Assembly: GCF_008831285.2 (NCBI RefSeq)
Contig: NC_045146.1
Span: 6,894,972 to 6,958,971, forward strand
Direction: 5' to 3'
DNA from: Nymphaea colorata
Lineage: Eukaryota > Streptophyta > Magnoliopsida > Nymphaeales > Nymphaeaceae
DNA: 64,000 nucleotides
Part shown: in pieces, positions 33,357 to 45,599 of the stretch
Position numbering within the stretch: position 1 is the stretch's first letter
How the letters are laid out: the number at the start of each line of letters is the position of its first letter
Position numbers and translations under genes: made by a program
Notes under the pieces: generated by a model
Databases searched by the model: none
What the model saw: the letters and a program-made list of their open reading frames with translations, nothing else
Told to the model about the DNA's origin: nothing

Positions 33357-35361
33357 GTGATGTACAATAAGTTTGAGATTGAAAAACATTGCAAAGACTG
33401 GATCATGGCATGCCTAAAATATAGGTGGAAGGATTATAAACACAAGGCCAAACAAAATTATTTTGATTATTATGAGAGAGATGAAGATCGAAAATCTTTT
33501 CCTTACAGAATGACAGAGGAACAATCGAAAATGCTTAAAAAACATTGAAACTCTGATAAGGTAAAGGTAGAATTTTCTTAACTTTTCCTTATGTTGCATT
33601 AGAATGATTCTATTGAATGTTAGAACACTATGTTAATGCATGATAATTTCTATTTTTTCCTTATTTTTATTTCAATTTGCATTTAGGAAGCCAAAGTCAA
33701 GATAAAATCTTTTCACGATTAGGTGCTATATATGGAGAATCTTATATTTCTCCTGTCAATGCTGGCTTTTTACGCTATTGGAATCTTATACTTTCACAAA
33801 AGTAAATAGACATTATTGCGTGAAAACTACTTGTACATAAATATATTTAGGTACATGTACACAAATTCACTTTAGTCTGCTGCTGCAATTGCAGAACTAT
33901 AACAAAACAAACAGATAATAGAGTAGAACAAAGCACGTTACAACATGCAACAGGGCAAAAGCAGGGTAAAAACAAAGTCTTACAAAAATAGCAGGACATG
34001 TACATCTTGGACAGGGTAGAAAAACCATCAGGAAAAAAAAAAACACATATAAGAAAACAACCCTTTCTGCTAGGAACAAGATTGAGTTGTTGGTGATATG
34101 AGTCAATTTGTTTGACACCAAGCCCATCTCCTGTCCAATCTTAATAAACCGATGAACAAAAAAACTGGCTCCGTAGAATATGTGACTAAAGTACGAAGAA
34201 CTATGTCTGTTCACCTCATCTCATTTAAGCTATTCAGTTGAATGTTTTATCTATTGCATTTGTTTGAAACTCATATTTTTATGTTATTCTGAAACTGACC
34301 ATATGGATGTATTAACTTTGTCAAGAAATTAACTCAAATTAATGCATGTGTAACAATCTCTAGAAGGCTTCATGGGATGAATTTTTCATGGACTAATAAT
34401 TTTTAAACTCTTATGGTAACTAGCTCATTCTGCTGATAAAAAAGATTGTGTGATCCAAGTTTAAGCTCTAGTCATCAGATCCACCAGTGATTAATCTAAA
34501 TTGGTATATATAACTAACCTTTGGTTGGCATTGATACTCATATGCCATCACATATCTGCTTTTAACACAAACAAAAATTTGACTATCAAGATAGCTGTTT
34601 TTCCTATGAGAAGTTCTCAAAATCTTGTAAAAGCAAACAGATGACCTTTTAAAAGATCTCGCTTTCTCAGCCCTTTCTGCATCTTGGGTGTGTGTGAGAG
34701 ATATAAGAAAACAGACATGTAAACAAATTCTCATTCTATAATACATGTAAATCACTTTCTTCTCTTAAACTTTTGGATATTGCAAATTTTTTTATACTTT
34801 CAGGAACAACGCAAGAGCAACAAAATTAATCGTGACAAACAGACTCTTCCTCACATATCAAGGAGTAAAATCCTTGCTCGAGTTTGTAGTGAAATGGTAT
34901 GTATTGTTCTACATACATTATTATATTAGTATATATCTGTGTGCCATTAATCATTACTAACGAAGTTTAAACTTGTTTTCCTAATAAGAAAATAAGAAAT
35001 GGTGGAATAGAGCCTAGTCGAGTGGATGTTTTCATAAAAAGAAAAATGAGGAATATGTAAATGAGAAGGCTGCAGATGTAATCATAAGTTTTGCTTTTGT
35101 TTTGTTGTCATCTACTTATTTATATCTTATTAGTATGTGTACTAATATTTGTTTTTTTCATTCTATATTCAAAATGCATCTTGCACAACTTCCTATGGGG
35201 GCAGTTGACACAGTTAGTCGAACTGATATATATGCCAAAGTCATGGGACATGATCAACGTGGACGTGTAGGCACTTATGGCACAGGTGTCAAACTAGATG
35301 ATCTCTATGGAATTTTATCGGGTCGTGCAGAATCAGCTAAAATAGCTGCAGAAGCACTATA
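33357..35361 (+). pseudogene. En/Spm (CACTA) plant transposase-like gene, Transposase_24/Ptta type, interrupted
   Basis: Four blocks in order match the plant Ptta/En/Spm family. 33357-33548 holds WRWKDYKHKAKQNYFDYYE-like sequence and the MTEEQ motif. 34804-34896 is an exon with clean acceptor and donor (ATG^GTATGT) encoding PHISRSKILARVC. 34994-35083 encodes RNGGIEPSRVDVFI and, after a 1-nt shift, YVNEKAADVI. 35174-35361 encodes KVMGHDQRGRVGTYGTGVK and ends in TAA. This family accompanies CACTA transposons; its exact role is poorly defined. The shift and loss of the 5' part suggest a relic. The gaps are AT-rich introns. Confidence 0.75.
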
Positions 35362-36129
35362 AGAAACTGCAATAGTAAGGAGGAATGTGTAAGCTTGAAA
35401 AATGCCATAAATTACTTGAAGAATTTAGACAACAGTTGCAGTCTCGCATGAATATGGTGCTCCTACAAGGTGGCATCCAACATTTTTAGGTATTACAACC
35501 TTTTTGCAGTCTCTAGTTAATGTGACCCTTGGTGATGATTTTGTTTTTGGCTGATGCAGCTCCTATTGAAGTGATGTGCAATGCTGTCCTAAACATGAAG
35601 TAGAAGAAACAATGGCAGCCACTTCTCCTCGGTGCTACCCATTGATATGTATAGGACACTGCTTCTTGTAATTTTTTTTTTCAATAAGATGGGGTGTGCT
35701 CATATGCAGCAGGGGTATGTTGCATATAAATGGTTACCTGTACTACATCCTACAATTTCCTTCTATGACCTACAATTTCCTTTTCACAAGCATCATTTGG
35801 TAACAGGTAAAGCAGAGTAGGTCAGACATGCCACTTGAACTTAGTTAATGAACATTCAGCATTTTTCATTATTCATTTGTTGATGATGGCAGCTTTACGC
35901 CTTTATTGAAGGCTTTATTGCTGATTGTTATAATACATGCTATGCAAGTAGGAAGGTTAAGTAGTTGGTTTTGATCAGTCTTGCCACACTCTCATTCGAA
36001 GTAGGACTCAGAAGAAACTTTGTTGTTTGTAACTTCATTTAGTAAAGATTTAGACTTGTTTGAATCCTGGACGCATCGTTTGATTGAAAATGCAGGTTCT
36101 ATCGGCACTAGAAGCGACATATACTCACT

Positions 36130-36480
36130 CATAAGCAAGAGAAGAATGGTAGGCAAAAACCCCAGTTATAAGCCTATACCGGTGAAGAGAAGTATTGGTA
36201 TTCATCTTTAGCAGTGATATGATTCGCCGCTGTTTGTAACTTATACCAGTGATTTCGAGCGCCGCTAATCTGTTATCAGTTTACGGCCCCCGCTTCTTCT
36301 TCTCATCCACTCCAAGGGGCGCGACTCTGTATGAGGCTAGTACTGCTACGCAAGTCTGGTCTTGTTTCCACTCATGGTTTCTTCATCGGTGTTCCCCCCC
36401 CCTAAAACGGTGGTTCTTACCACCGGTATAAATTTTCACCGCTATAAACCCTGCCACCGGTATAAATTTTCACCCTTATA
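36130..36480. repeat. Candidate CACTA subterminal repeats
   Basis: The motif accggtataaattttcacc occurs at about 36421-36439 and again at about 36453-36471. Related ataccggtga, tataccagtga and caccgctataa words lie around them. Clustered short repeats of this kind flank CACTA ends. No terminal CACTA/TAGTG sequence was found, so the element boundary is unknown. Confidence 0.4.
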
Positions 36481-36489
36481 AACGTATAG

Positions 36490-37865
36490 AGGTGGCCATG
36501 ACCTATCACCCAACAATATAGTGTCATTGTTATTTGAAGCGAACGCCACAATGCATAGAGCATGCACCTCAACCTTGCCTCAGCTGCCTGCCTAGGATGA
36601 AATCCGAATGAAATCGCCTAATTTAAAAAATGTTGGATAAAATGGTAGATTTTAATGAATTTATTGAATTTGCAATTATTGGATGAAATAGGTGCTCCCA
36701 TAAGCATGTTGTAAATAAATGAAAGTAATTTTTTTTTCATTTGCAATACTTACTAAATAGTAAATATTTGTCAAACTTTGATGTCAAACTGTTGATAACA
36801 ACTAATTAAATGTTTGGTCTGTGTGGAAAATGACAAAATAGTGTCATCCGTCATTTCTGATTTTGGTGTGAGAAAAGAATGCTTTTTGCTTTTTATTTTG
36901 ACTACATGATTTTGTGGATATTGTATACTAGATTATTTTTTAACCTGAGATTGACGCTTCTCTACACATTGCTCAAATATGCCTCATGTCACAAGCATTC
37001 GCATCGGTTCGCCTCATTGTACTTAACAATATAGTATATGATCATGAATTGCTGGCCACAATTTGAAAATATGACCAAATCAATGAAATTGGGTAACTCT
37101 TCTAAAATTTACATGCACATAAAGTGCATGGTAATGCTAATAAGACTATAACACTAACTTAAATCCAGGCAACCAATTATTACTAAAATAACAGAAGACA
37201 TTTACCTCAAGTATTGACAACAAAAGGCTCCGCATAATCAGGCTTTGCCCTTGTGCTTCAACTACACTTTAACAAGCACTATTGCCTCCCACATCTTAGA
37301 AAGCAATCTAACTTGATCTGCAACAAGAAAAGGGCAACTATGATTCCCTAATTGTAACAAAACAATACTTCCAAGTTCTGGCTGGTTGGCTAGTTTTCTC
37401 AACATCATCAATTTTATCATGCCTATTTTATTATAGACATAGACTCACTTCACCTATTTTTGATTCCCATCATGGAGACCAATAAAATTGTCAACAGTCA
37501 CACCATGACAAAGAAAGCATCTTTCAAGCAAGTCTTGACATAAGATCTGACTTATCACAACTATAAGAGGTTTGACAGTTCAATTAAATATCATAAATTG
37601 TTTGATCAAATTAAAAGGCTATTGAAATAAAAAAAACTAAAACATGTATCTATCTGCATTATGGATCTTATGGAGATTTTGTTAGCGAAGTTTCCCATGA
37701 ATATGAGTTAAAGCCACACTGTTGTTAAAAGAGATTCTGTCAGTTTCTTTTTTTTCAATGAGAATAAAAAGCAAAGTCAAGGATGGATTTCCTTCTCTCT
37801 AAATCAATATACGATTTCCATGGTTTATTGATATATTGTCAATAAAGATTGAAAAAAAAAACCTT
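36490..37865. other. No recognised gene
   Basis: AT-rich spacer between the CACTA-like region and the second viral array, without coding pattern. Confidence 0.5.
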
Positions 37866-37897
37866 GCTAAAGGCTCTATCTTCTCGTGGCATTATAA

Positions 37898-38140
37898 TTC
37901 TGTAGATTGATATCCATATTTCATTACTTTTGTATCCATTTCCCATCTTTCTGCTACTAAGTATTTTAGTTTATTTATGTATTTATTGATTAATATGAAA
38001 CTTTTAAATTTATAACTTGGTTCTTCTTGTATTATTTGTTTATATTTTGTTTACATTCTTGTGTGAATTCTTTGTCACTGGTTATTTTAATCATCTAAGT
38101 CTCGTGGCATTATAATTCTTTTCCCTAGTGTTTGTATTTC
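37898..38140. repeat. Direct duplication, 243 bp, at the end of viral copy 2
   Basis: 37898-38140 and 38310-38552 are the same segment of the post-protease region at an offset of 412 bp, with about one visible difference. The broken outer end also contains short scrambled bits (37866-37897) of the same region. Confidence 0.85.
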
Positions 38141-38309
38141 AACAACAAGATCTTTTAAAGTCATGTCTTAGTTTCTCTCTTATCAATTTTTCGTACTTCT
38201 TTTTACACTGTCTCACAAACTCTGTTGTGTTCATTGTTGTAATCATCTATCCAAAGGCTCTGTCTTCTATAACCATTATATAATAATCACAGTTTGAGTA
38301 GTCTCTATA

Positions 38310-38888
38310 TTCTGTAGATTGATATCCATATTTCATTACTTTTGTATCCATTTCCCATCTTTCTGCTACTAAGTATTTTAGTTTATTTATGTATTTATTG
38401 ATTAATATGAAAATTTTAAATTTATAACTTGGTTCTTCTTGTATTATTTGTTTATATTTTGTTTACATTCTTGTGTGAATTCTTTGTCACTGGTTATTTT
38501 AATCATCTAAGTCTCGTGGCATTATAATTCTTTTCCCTAGTGTTTGTATTTCCATTATTTCTTTTTATATTATGTAATTATCTTGTTTATTCAGCCATTT
38601 ATTTCTTAAGATTATATCAATTAGTTCGTCGTTTCTAGGTTCTTGAATTTCAAATGAAATCATAAATCTATAATTTGATATTATTACTTCTTTTGTAACA
38701 CTTCCTTTTACTATTTATTATATTGCCTTGTATGTCTTTGTATTTATGGCTGCTCTGGAATGTTAAGTCATTTTTTATTAGCTCAGGTGTTGTGTAGTTT
38801 TCGCCTGATCCTGTGTCTATTATTATTCTTCCTAAATTATCATCGATTACTGCTTTAATGAAAAACTGATATGTTTTATAGCTGGTTT
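38310..38888 (-). pseudogene. Copy 2: retropepsin-like domain 1 and following linker
   Basis: Reads IIIDTGSGENYTTPELIK, with DTG at 38817-38809 intact, followed by the flap-region equivalent. The C-terminal hydrophobic motif has ILR in place of the ILG seen in copy 1. A 1-nt deletion separates it from the movement protein frame just upstream, with which it would otherwise be continuous. Confidence 0.75.
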
Positions 38889-38891
38889 CTG

Positions 38892-39720
38892 CTAGCTGGT
38901 TGGTTCACTTATGTTCAGTTTGTGTTTTATTGTTTCTAATTCATTTGTTTCATTTTCTAAGTAATAAGGTTCCTTGTCCTGTATTATAGTTATTAGTTGT
39001 TCGAAGGGATTATCTAGCTGGATTGTTTCATTATTTCTTCGATTGGCTGTAATTCTATGTTTATTAGCCATTACGTACATGTTTTTTCCTTTAATTGTCG
39101 TGATTTTACATCCTTTTTCTAGTTTAATTCCTATTAATTTCCAGTATAAGACTAGGCTTTTGTCTACATAGTTGTTTGTTAATTTAATAGTGAAATCTGG
39201 TTTTATTATAAAGATTAGTTTTTGGTATATTAGGCTTCCTTTTATTTTTGCTATAATGGCTTTCTCAACTGGATATTTTATCCTATCATTTGTAAGTATA
39301 TTTCAGGTGGAGTATCTATGCCTTCTTTGAAGCATGCTTGAATCATGATTTCAATTCCTCCAAAATATACATATTTCATTGGGGTTTTAAGTTTTAAATG
39401 TTTTAGTTGTTCATTAATTCTTGTCCTACTAATTAAAAGTACTCGTGTGGTTTCCGTGGCCTAGTCTATGTCTATAACATGTTCTCTTTGGTTTATTATG
39501 TAATATTCTTCAGTAGATTTTTTATTCCTAGTATTTTTCTTATGAGTGGGAATCCAAATATTTTATTCTTGTCAATATTTATTTCTTGGTTTTCTTTTTG
39601 TCTAAAATTTTTGTTATCAAATATTATTCTTTGCAGTGTGTATTCCTCTGTTAGCTCTTCTTGGTACTTTATTTCCTAAGGTGTTTTTACTTCTTTACTC
39701 TTTTTCACTTTCACTAGATC
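38892..39720 (-). pseudogene. Copy 2: 30K-type movement protein
   Basis: Only the last part is open (39080-38892, with RRNNETIQLDNPFEQLIT). Upstream, in broken frames, lie IYFGGIE-like, ACF.EGID-like and YPVEKAI-like segments matching the better-preserved copy 1. Many in-frame stops are present. Confidence 0.65.
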
Positions 39721-41715
39721 CTATGTCTGATTCTATGTCGGTTTCAAAAGTTGTCTCAGTTTCAGATATGTCTTGGTCACTTAATAGATGCATGTCTATG
39801 AATTCTTCATCTATTATGTTTATGATTTTATTTTTAATTTGTTGTTTACATTCTTTAGCTATGTGTCTTAATTTTCCACAATAGCAACTACAGGTTTTCA
39901 GATTTTTAGGATATTTTTTTTATTTTTGATATAATATTTTTTCTTTGGATTTTGTTTTTTATATTTTTTTATACTTGTTAAAATATCATTTTAATTTCGT
40001 ATATTTTTTTCTATTGATTTTTTATATGTTCTATTACATCCTAATTGTGGAGTTATATATTCCTCACATCATACTAAATGAGTTTTTTATGATACCTTTT
40101 AATCTTTTATTTTTTATATATGTTTCACATGCACTTTTATATCATTGTCTTATAAATTCTATTTTTGATCCTAACCTATCTTTTTTAGGTAAGTTATCTC
40201 TAAAGGTTTTTCCTATGTTTTCATATACTACTTGTGGAAGTTTTGCAAATAATATATCTAGTGCTCTTGCCTTATCATCTGTTTCTAATTCTGATTGGTA
40301 AAAATATTTACTAAACAAGGTTACATATTCATCTAAGTAACACATGTTACATATGCTTAATTGCATTAAATTATCTCTTGCTATGCCTTTTAATTTCTCT
40401 TTATAAACTTGATCTGCGTTTGTATATAAAAATTCTCTTGTTATAGCTGCGTTATATTTTTCTAGGATGTCTAATGGATTTGTTGTTGAGCTCCCTTTAT
40501 TATCCATTTTTGCTCTAAGAGAGTCTTTTTCTGAGCTAGATAATTGTTCAAACCATAATTTTACATTTCCTATAAACGAGTTTTCTATGTATTTTGGAGC
40601 TATTTTGCTATCTATTTTTGTTTTTGTTGTGTGCCTACTAATTTCTGACTTTCATATGTTTATTAATACCAAAATGTTTTTAGTATTGTCTAAATCGAGC
40701 ATTCCGTGTTCATGAATTATGTTTTCTAATTTCACTTTTCTTCTTGCTTCTCATAATTTTCTTTCTCTATTAGTTTTTTCGTAACTATCTGTATGTGTAT
40801 TCCTAGAGGGATTTCCTTTATGTGCTCTTGGGTCATGAATGTATTCTTCTTTAATTTTGACTTATTCTTTATTGGTTGTATTCATATTGATTTCTTATTT
40901 TTCTGTTTCTTTTGCCAGGTCTCTGTATATGTTATACTTGGGTCACAATTTTCACTTTCATCATCTATAAGATTTATTCCATAGATTTCTAGATTTTTCT
41001 TCTTGTTTTTGCATTGTTACTTTGTTCTAGATTTCTGTTACCTTTTCTAGTACTTCATTATTTTGTTGTTTAATTTCTTTTAGTTGTTGTGTAATACTGT
41101 TAAATCCTGCATCTACTTTGTGAATGACTTGTTTATGTAAGCTTATTACTTCATCCATTTTGTCTTCTTGATGCGCTAGGCAACCTTGTATTGGCTGTGT
41201 TGTGCCAGTAGGGCAACCTTCATACTGCAACACCTTTCCCTTTTTAATATTATTTTCTTTGTGTAGTCTATGCATCATGTCTAGTATAGATTCGAGTTTC
41301 ATTTCTTCGTCATCTGTTATTAGTCTGAGATCATCATCGTCAAGTTCTAAGAATTTTCTATCTTAGTTTGTTTTTATAATTCTTAATTTTTGTCCATACG
41401 CATATATCTTTCTGGAACTAGTTTCATACTCATTTTTATTCATATAAAAGATTCTGTTATTGTTCATTCAACTATTAAATTATTGTTATATATCGCTGTC
41501 CCATATGTTATTTTTCTATCAACTATGTTTTCAGAGATATAATTTAATCATTTTTCTAATTCTATGCCTTGCAATTAAGGTTTTCTATTTTTGATTCTTC
41601 TTATGAATTCTACGATAATATTATACATCTTTTTCTGATTTTCCATTATCAAAAGTATGTTTCTTTTGATTTCATCATTTCGTTCTATTACCATGTTCTT
41701 AGTTCATTCTGGCAT
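39721..41715 (-). pseudogene. Copy 2: coat protein ORF with N-terminal coiled coil
   Basis: Starts near 41715 (an early stop follows the first codons). 41302-41027 is a coiled-coil-like segment (VDAGFNSITQQLKEIKQQNN). 40507-40142 is a coat-domain stretch (LYTNADQVYKEKLKGIARDN, KYFYQSELETDDKARALDIL). The CCHC finger near 39860-39900 has lost one residue between the first Cys pair and has Arg for Gly, so it is defective. Confidence 0.75.
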
Positions 41716-42094
41716 AAGGAATGTCAAACTTTCTCCCTTCCAGATCTCTGATCAATTCTTAGTGTCGTAGTGTGTGTTGTGTGAATGTCAATCTTCTAAT
41801 GTCTATACAGATAGTAGGCTTTGGTAAAGTATAGTCATCTATGGTCCTAAGATCTCCTGTCCATCCTATTACCCTCACCATATGGCTATCGTTTTCCCCT
41901 TCTGGCCTCTTCCTCATTGGGTACTTACCAGTGCCTTTGTCTCTTGGGTTTCAAAACTTTCAGTTTTCCCTTAGTACCCATGATTCTTGTACTATACTTT
42001 GACGTCCAACTCATGCATGCAATATCAAATTAAAACTCAAAAAAACATACTAAAAAACTAAATGTTAACCAAAAGACTTTCAAGAAAAAAAGAT

Positions 42095-42100
42095 TTTATT
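42095..42100 (-). terminator. Polyadenylation signal AATAAA, copy 2
   Basis: AATAAA on the minus strand, about 170 nt downstream of the PBS. The equivalent signal in copy 1 is at 49653-49658. Pararetroviruses read past this signal once to give terminally redundant RNA. Confidence 0.55.
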
Positions 42101-42260
42101 CCATAGACCGAAACATAGCACAATAAGGAAATTGCAAACCACTATTTTCGTTCACTTTCTTCTGAAGTCATGCTTCGGAGGTCTACATCTACAATCGGAG
42201 GCTCAGGTACAGACTCCATACTTGGGCTACTTATGAAACTAGGTAAGGAAAACTATTCTA

Positions 42261-42273
42261 TGCTCTGATACCA
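42261..42273 (-). other. Primer-binding site (tRNA-Met), boundary of copies 1 and 2
   Basis: Minus-strand TGGTATCAGAGCA is a perfect match over TGGTATCAGAGC. It marks nucleotide 1 of the viral genome by convention and the junction of the two tandem units. Confidence 0.9.
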
Positions 42274-42380
42274 AATGAGAACAGAGATGTAGAACAAACT
42301 GAACAGAAGGAGAGTGAAGGGAGATTAGGAAAGAAGGAAAGGCTAAGGATGATGTCCCGTGAATGACCTGCCTCCTTTCG

Positions 42381-42387
42381 ATTTATA
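42381..42387 (-). promoter_or_regulatory. TATA box of the pregenomic promoter
   Basis: TATAAAT on the minus strand in a GC-richer pocket, 114 bp upstream of the PBS. Start of transcription would fall near 42350. The best candidate promoter in this array. Confidence 0.75.
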
Positions 42388-42415
42388 GCCCCTGGCGGTG
42401 TGCTTGTGAAGCCTT

Positions 42416-42590
42416 CTTTATGTCACTTCCTTACTCAGTGGAAATCAGCTTTATGTCACTTTCTTACTGAGTGGAAATCTTCTTTCGGCTGGGCGGATTT
42501 CTTTATGTCACCTCATTCTTGAGTGCGTCTTCTTTTTGTCCTAATCTGCTTTGCATCTTTTTCTTTATGTCTCATCCTTCAGGTGAGTGC
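42416..42590 (-). promoter_or_regulatory. Four enhancer-like repeats upstream of the TATA box
   Basis: Units begin with ctttatgtcac (minus: GTGACATAAAG) at 42416, 42449 and 42501, with a variant ctttatgtctc at 42563. The first two are 33-bp tandem copies. TGACA/TGACG-type repeats near a TATA box are typical binding sites for plant TGA/bZIP factors in pararetroviral promoters. Function is inference. Confidence 0.65.
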
Positions 42591-42799
42591 TTTCTTTTTG
42601 GCAGCGAATCGTTCTATGTTGTTCGAGTTGATATGCTTTGTCCTTTGTCAGGCTTCCTTTGAGCTCATTCTTTTTTCATCTTATAGTCCTTCCACAGCTT
42701 TTTCGTACTAGACGGTAGAGAGTGAAGGGTAGAACAAAAGACGAATTTGGGGAGCCTCATTCTTTGCTAAGATGGATAGAGAATCTTTCTTTTGTCACA

Positions 42800-43680
42800 T
42801 CTGTTTGCCATCTATGTTGGCCACTGTTCTTTTGTCTGCTTCTACTTCAGGTTTACTTCACATGGTTCTGGGAACTTTGAACATTCTGAACAGTTATGTT
42901 CTGGGTACTTTTGCATAATTTTGCAATATTCTTTTAGGCTTGTGCCACTGAGCAACTTTTCTTTAATTGCCTTGGTTTGTGATATTTTCTCTGGTTCTAT
43001 AAGAGTTTCTAACCATTTGAGAATTTCTTCTTTCATTTCTTCTTTTGTCTTTTGGGACTATGAATAAATAATTTGCTGTCCTTTGCTTTTATAAAGCCAT
43101 ACATTAGGCTCATTATATTGGTGTAGAAATTCTTCGAATATAAGTTAAATGCTCTTTGCTCTTTTTCTTGAGAAGATTTCTAGTAGTTCTGGAAGTAGTA
43201 GTTCTGGTTGAACTTTTACTTTTGGTTCTACCATTTCTTTTGCAAGTCCACTTTTTACACAATATATGGGGGGAATAATTTTGTCATTTAACACTTCTCT
43301 TGTGCTGAAAAAATTCGGATATATATTAGAGCATCTTTAGTTATATCCAAATATCATTTTGCAGCCCGACATACTTCTGGTAGTTGTTCTAATTCCTTAC
43401 CTGTCTGAGTGTAAACTACATGTAGGAGGCCATAGCTGTAAGCTATCTTTACTAGGTTAGGGCTTGTTCCTGGGTAGGCAATTAGTTTATTAGTCCTTTG
43501 GTTTCTATTAGTGTTTTTCCTTTCTCTTTAGTTTTAGTCTCGGTTGGCTTCTCTATTTGGGTCTTAAATTTTTGTAGTTCTTGGATTTGAGTTTTTAATA
43601 GTTCTACATCTGCTTTTAAGTTTAGAACCACTATTTTCAACATCTGCAAAATAGGGATTATGCATTATGGAAGATATGAA
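42800..43680 (-). pseudogene. Copy 1: last viral gene, possible transactivator (TAV), internally deleted
   Basis: Begins with a coiled-coil-like ADVELLKTQIQELQKF. It passes through LIAYPGTSPNLVKIAYSYGL and ends near 42842 with a Cys-rich tail (CSECSKFPEPC). Position after RNase H and before the promoter is that of the transactivator/inclusion-body protein in related genera. I see no decisive TAV motif. Compared with copy 3 about 295 bp are missing near 43480. Confidence 0.55.
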
Positions 43681-43684
43681 CATA

Positions 43685-44940
43685 TTAGTTCTTACCTGTT
43701 TGTAGCCTTTCATCTCTTGATAGTATATCTACAAAACTATTGTTTGATGATTTTAATATTTCGACCTTGAAATCAAATAATCTTATTTCACTTACTAAGC
43801 ATCGTATTTCATTTTTTCTTATTGAGTTTTCTAATTTGGCGTTTAGCCAATGTTTTATTTGGGTATTATCTGACCTGACTATAAATTTTGTGAAGACAAC
43901 ATATATTTCAAAATGTAATATGACATAATATAATGTTAGTAATTCTTTTCGGTTGATTTCCCATTTAGACACATTTTCTTTAAAACTACTGGAATGGTAT
44001 CTACATAGATGTTCTTGTGGATTATTATTATAACTATATTTTAAAACTCATCCATAGTTTTTATTTGAAGCGTCAGATTCCATTATCCAAATGAATTCTT
44101 TACTTTCATCTGGGAATTCTAGTTTGGGTAGTTTCTTACATACCTGTTGTATTTTTTATATGTATTATCTACTGTTACATCCCAGTAATATTCTTATCTT
44201 TTTTTGTTTTGCTTGTAATGGTTTACAATATTCTGCTAATCTAGGTGTATATTCTTGTAATTGGTTTACTAATCCTAAGAATGATTGTAATTTTATTTTT
44301 GTGCCCAAGTCATTGAATAATAATTTTTTTTGTATTATATGATTTTGCATTTTTATTTGCGCCTGATCTATTTCTATTCCTAAAGATTCTATTTGTTTTT
44401 TTTACAGATTATGGCCTTACTTTTACTAATTGCTACTCCTTTGGATAATTTCTCTTAGTAAATTATAACGATCTTCTTCTATATAAGTGTACAGTAATAT
44501 ATCATTGATGTATATAGCACAGTTTCTAAGTCTTTTGAATTTTTAGTCCATAAATGTTTGAAATCTATATCCAAAATGTAAAACGTTCCATTTGTAAAAA
44601 CCATTAGGGACTGTAATGCAGTTAATGCTTTGCTATTTTCTTCTAGTTTTAAATGGTAAAATCTGCTTTTACAATCGAATTTGCAAAAGTATTGATATCA
44701 TGATATCTGTTTGAGTTTTAATATTTTGTTTGGTATGGGATAATTATAAGTTTTTGTTTTGGCATTAAGATTTCTATAATCAATTACCATCCATGTTTTA
44801 CCTCTTCTTTGTTCACTGTGTTTATTTGCTATGGAAGCTGGGCTACGGTGTTTTGAATTAGATTCTCTTATGTAACCTTCTTTTAGCAATTCATGTATGT
44901 AATTGTCGAATTTGGCTAAGTCATTTGGTACATATTTCAA
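43685..44940 (-). pseudogene. Copy 1: reverse transcriptase and RNase H
   Basis: The RT N-terminus is open at 44940-44698 (ELLKEGYIRESNSKHRSPAS; WMVIDYRNLNAKT). The palm motif reads YIND instead of YIDD (near 44494-44505), so a catalytic Asp is replaced. RNase H is open at 43972-43685 (INRKELLTLYY; RSDNTQIKHWL; FVDILSRD). Several stops lie between. Product in the virus: replication enzyme. This copy cannot be active. Confidence 0.88.
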
Positions 44941-44989
44941 TGGGGGTTGTGTGATTATGCTGTTTTTGTCAATGAGTTCTATTTTTACT

Positions 44990-45520
44990 GATGTTTTATG
45001 TTTTTCCTAGAATTGCAATGGTTTTTCTGAATATAGAGAATCCAATTCTTTTTGTATACTTGCTAACGTTTATGTCATATACATGTAAGATTATTTCATT
45101 TATTCTTTCCCTAAGAAGTTTTTGGATTGTTTGGCTACTTCTTTTTGCCCATGATCCTTGTTTTTTTTCACTATTTTTGACTATCAAGGCATTTAATTTT
45201 TCTTTACATGGGATTGTTAGGATTAAATATTTGTCTGTGATTTTTATTGGTAGGTAATTATTTAAAAATGGTCTTCCTAATATTATATCTTTTCCTTTTA
45301 ATTCATAAGCATAAATTCTGTTTATCCGAACAATTTTTTTTCCAGATCTGTATGGATATATTTTTGGCTATATATTTTATGGTGTCCTTGGTGCCATTAA
45401 AACCCTTAACTTTTATCGGTGTTCCTAATTGTTCCCAACAGTGTCTATGTAGGGAGTATAATTCTTTTGCATATATTTGTTTGGGCACCGATGTCTATGT
45501 AGGGAGTATAATACCTACTG
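44990..45520 (-). pseudogene. Copy 1: retropepsin-like domain 2, next to RT
   Basis: YIDIGAQTNICKR occupies the active-site position, with Ile for the usual Thr (45495-45487). About 73 codons later comes DIILGRPFLNNY (45289 region), the hydrophobic-Ile-Leu-Gly motif that closes retropepsins. It directly precedes the RT, the standard place of the pararetroviral protease. A short internal duplication (ctatgtagggagtataat, twice) precedes the site. Confidence 0.75.
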
Positions 45521-45599
45521 TTATATCGCCTGACTATTATTTTTACGAGGATATATATAAATTTGTCTTTGGTTATATTCATATATCTATTTTATTCAT

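Noticed and set aside
33897-34214. 105-codon hydrophobic minus open frame
   Set aside because: Lies in an intron of the transposase relic on the opposite strand; composition follows AT-rich DNA.
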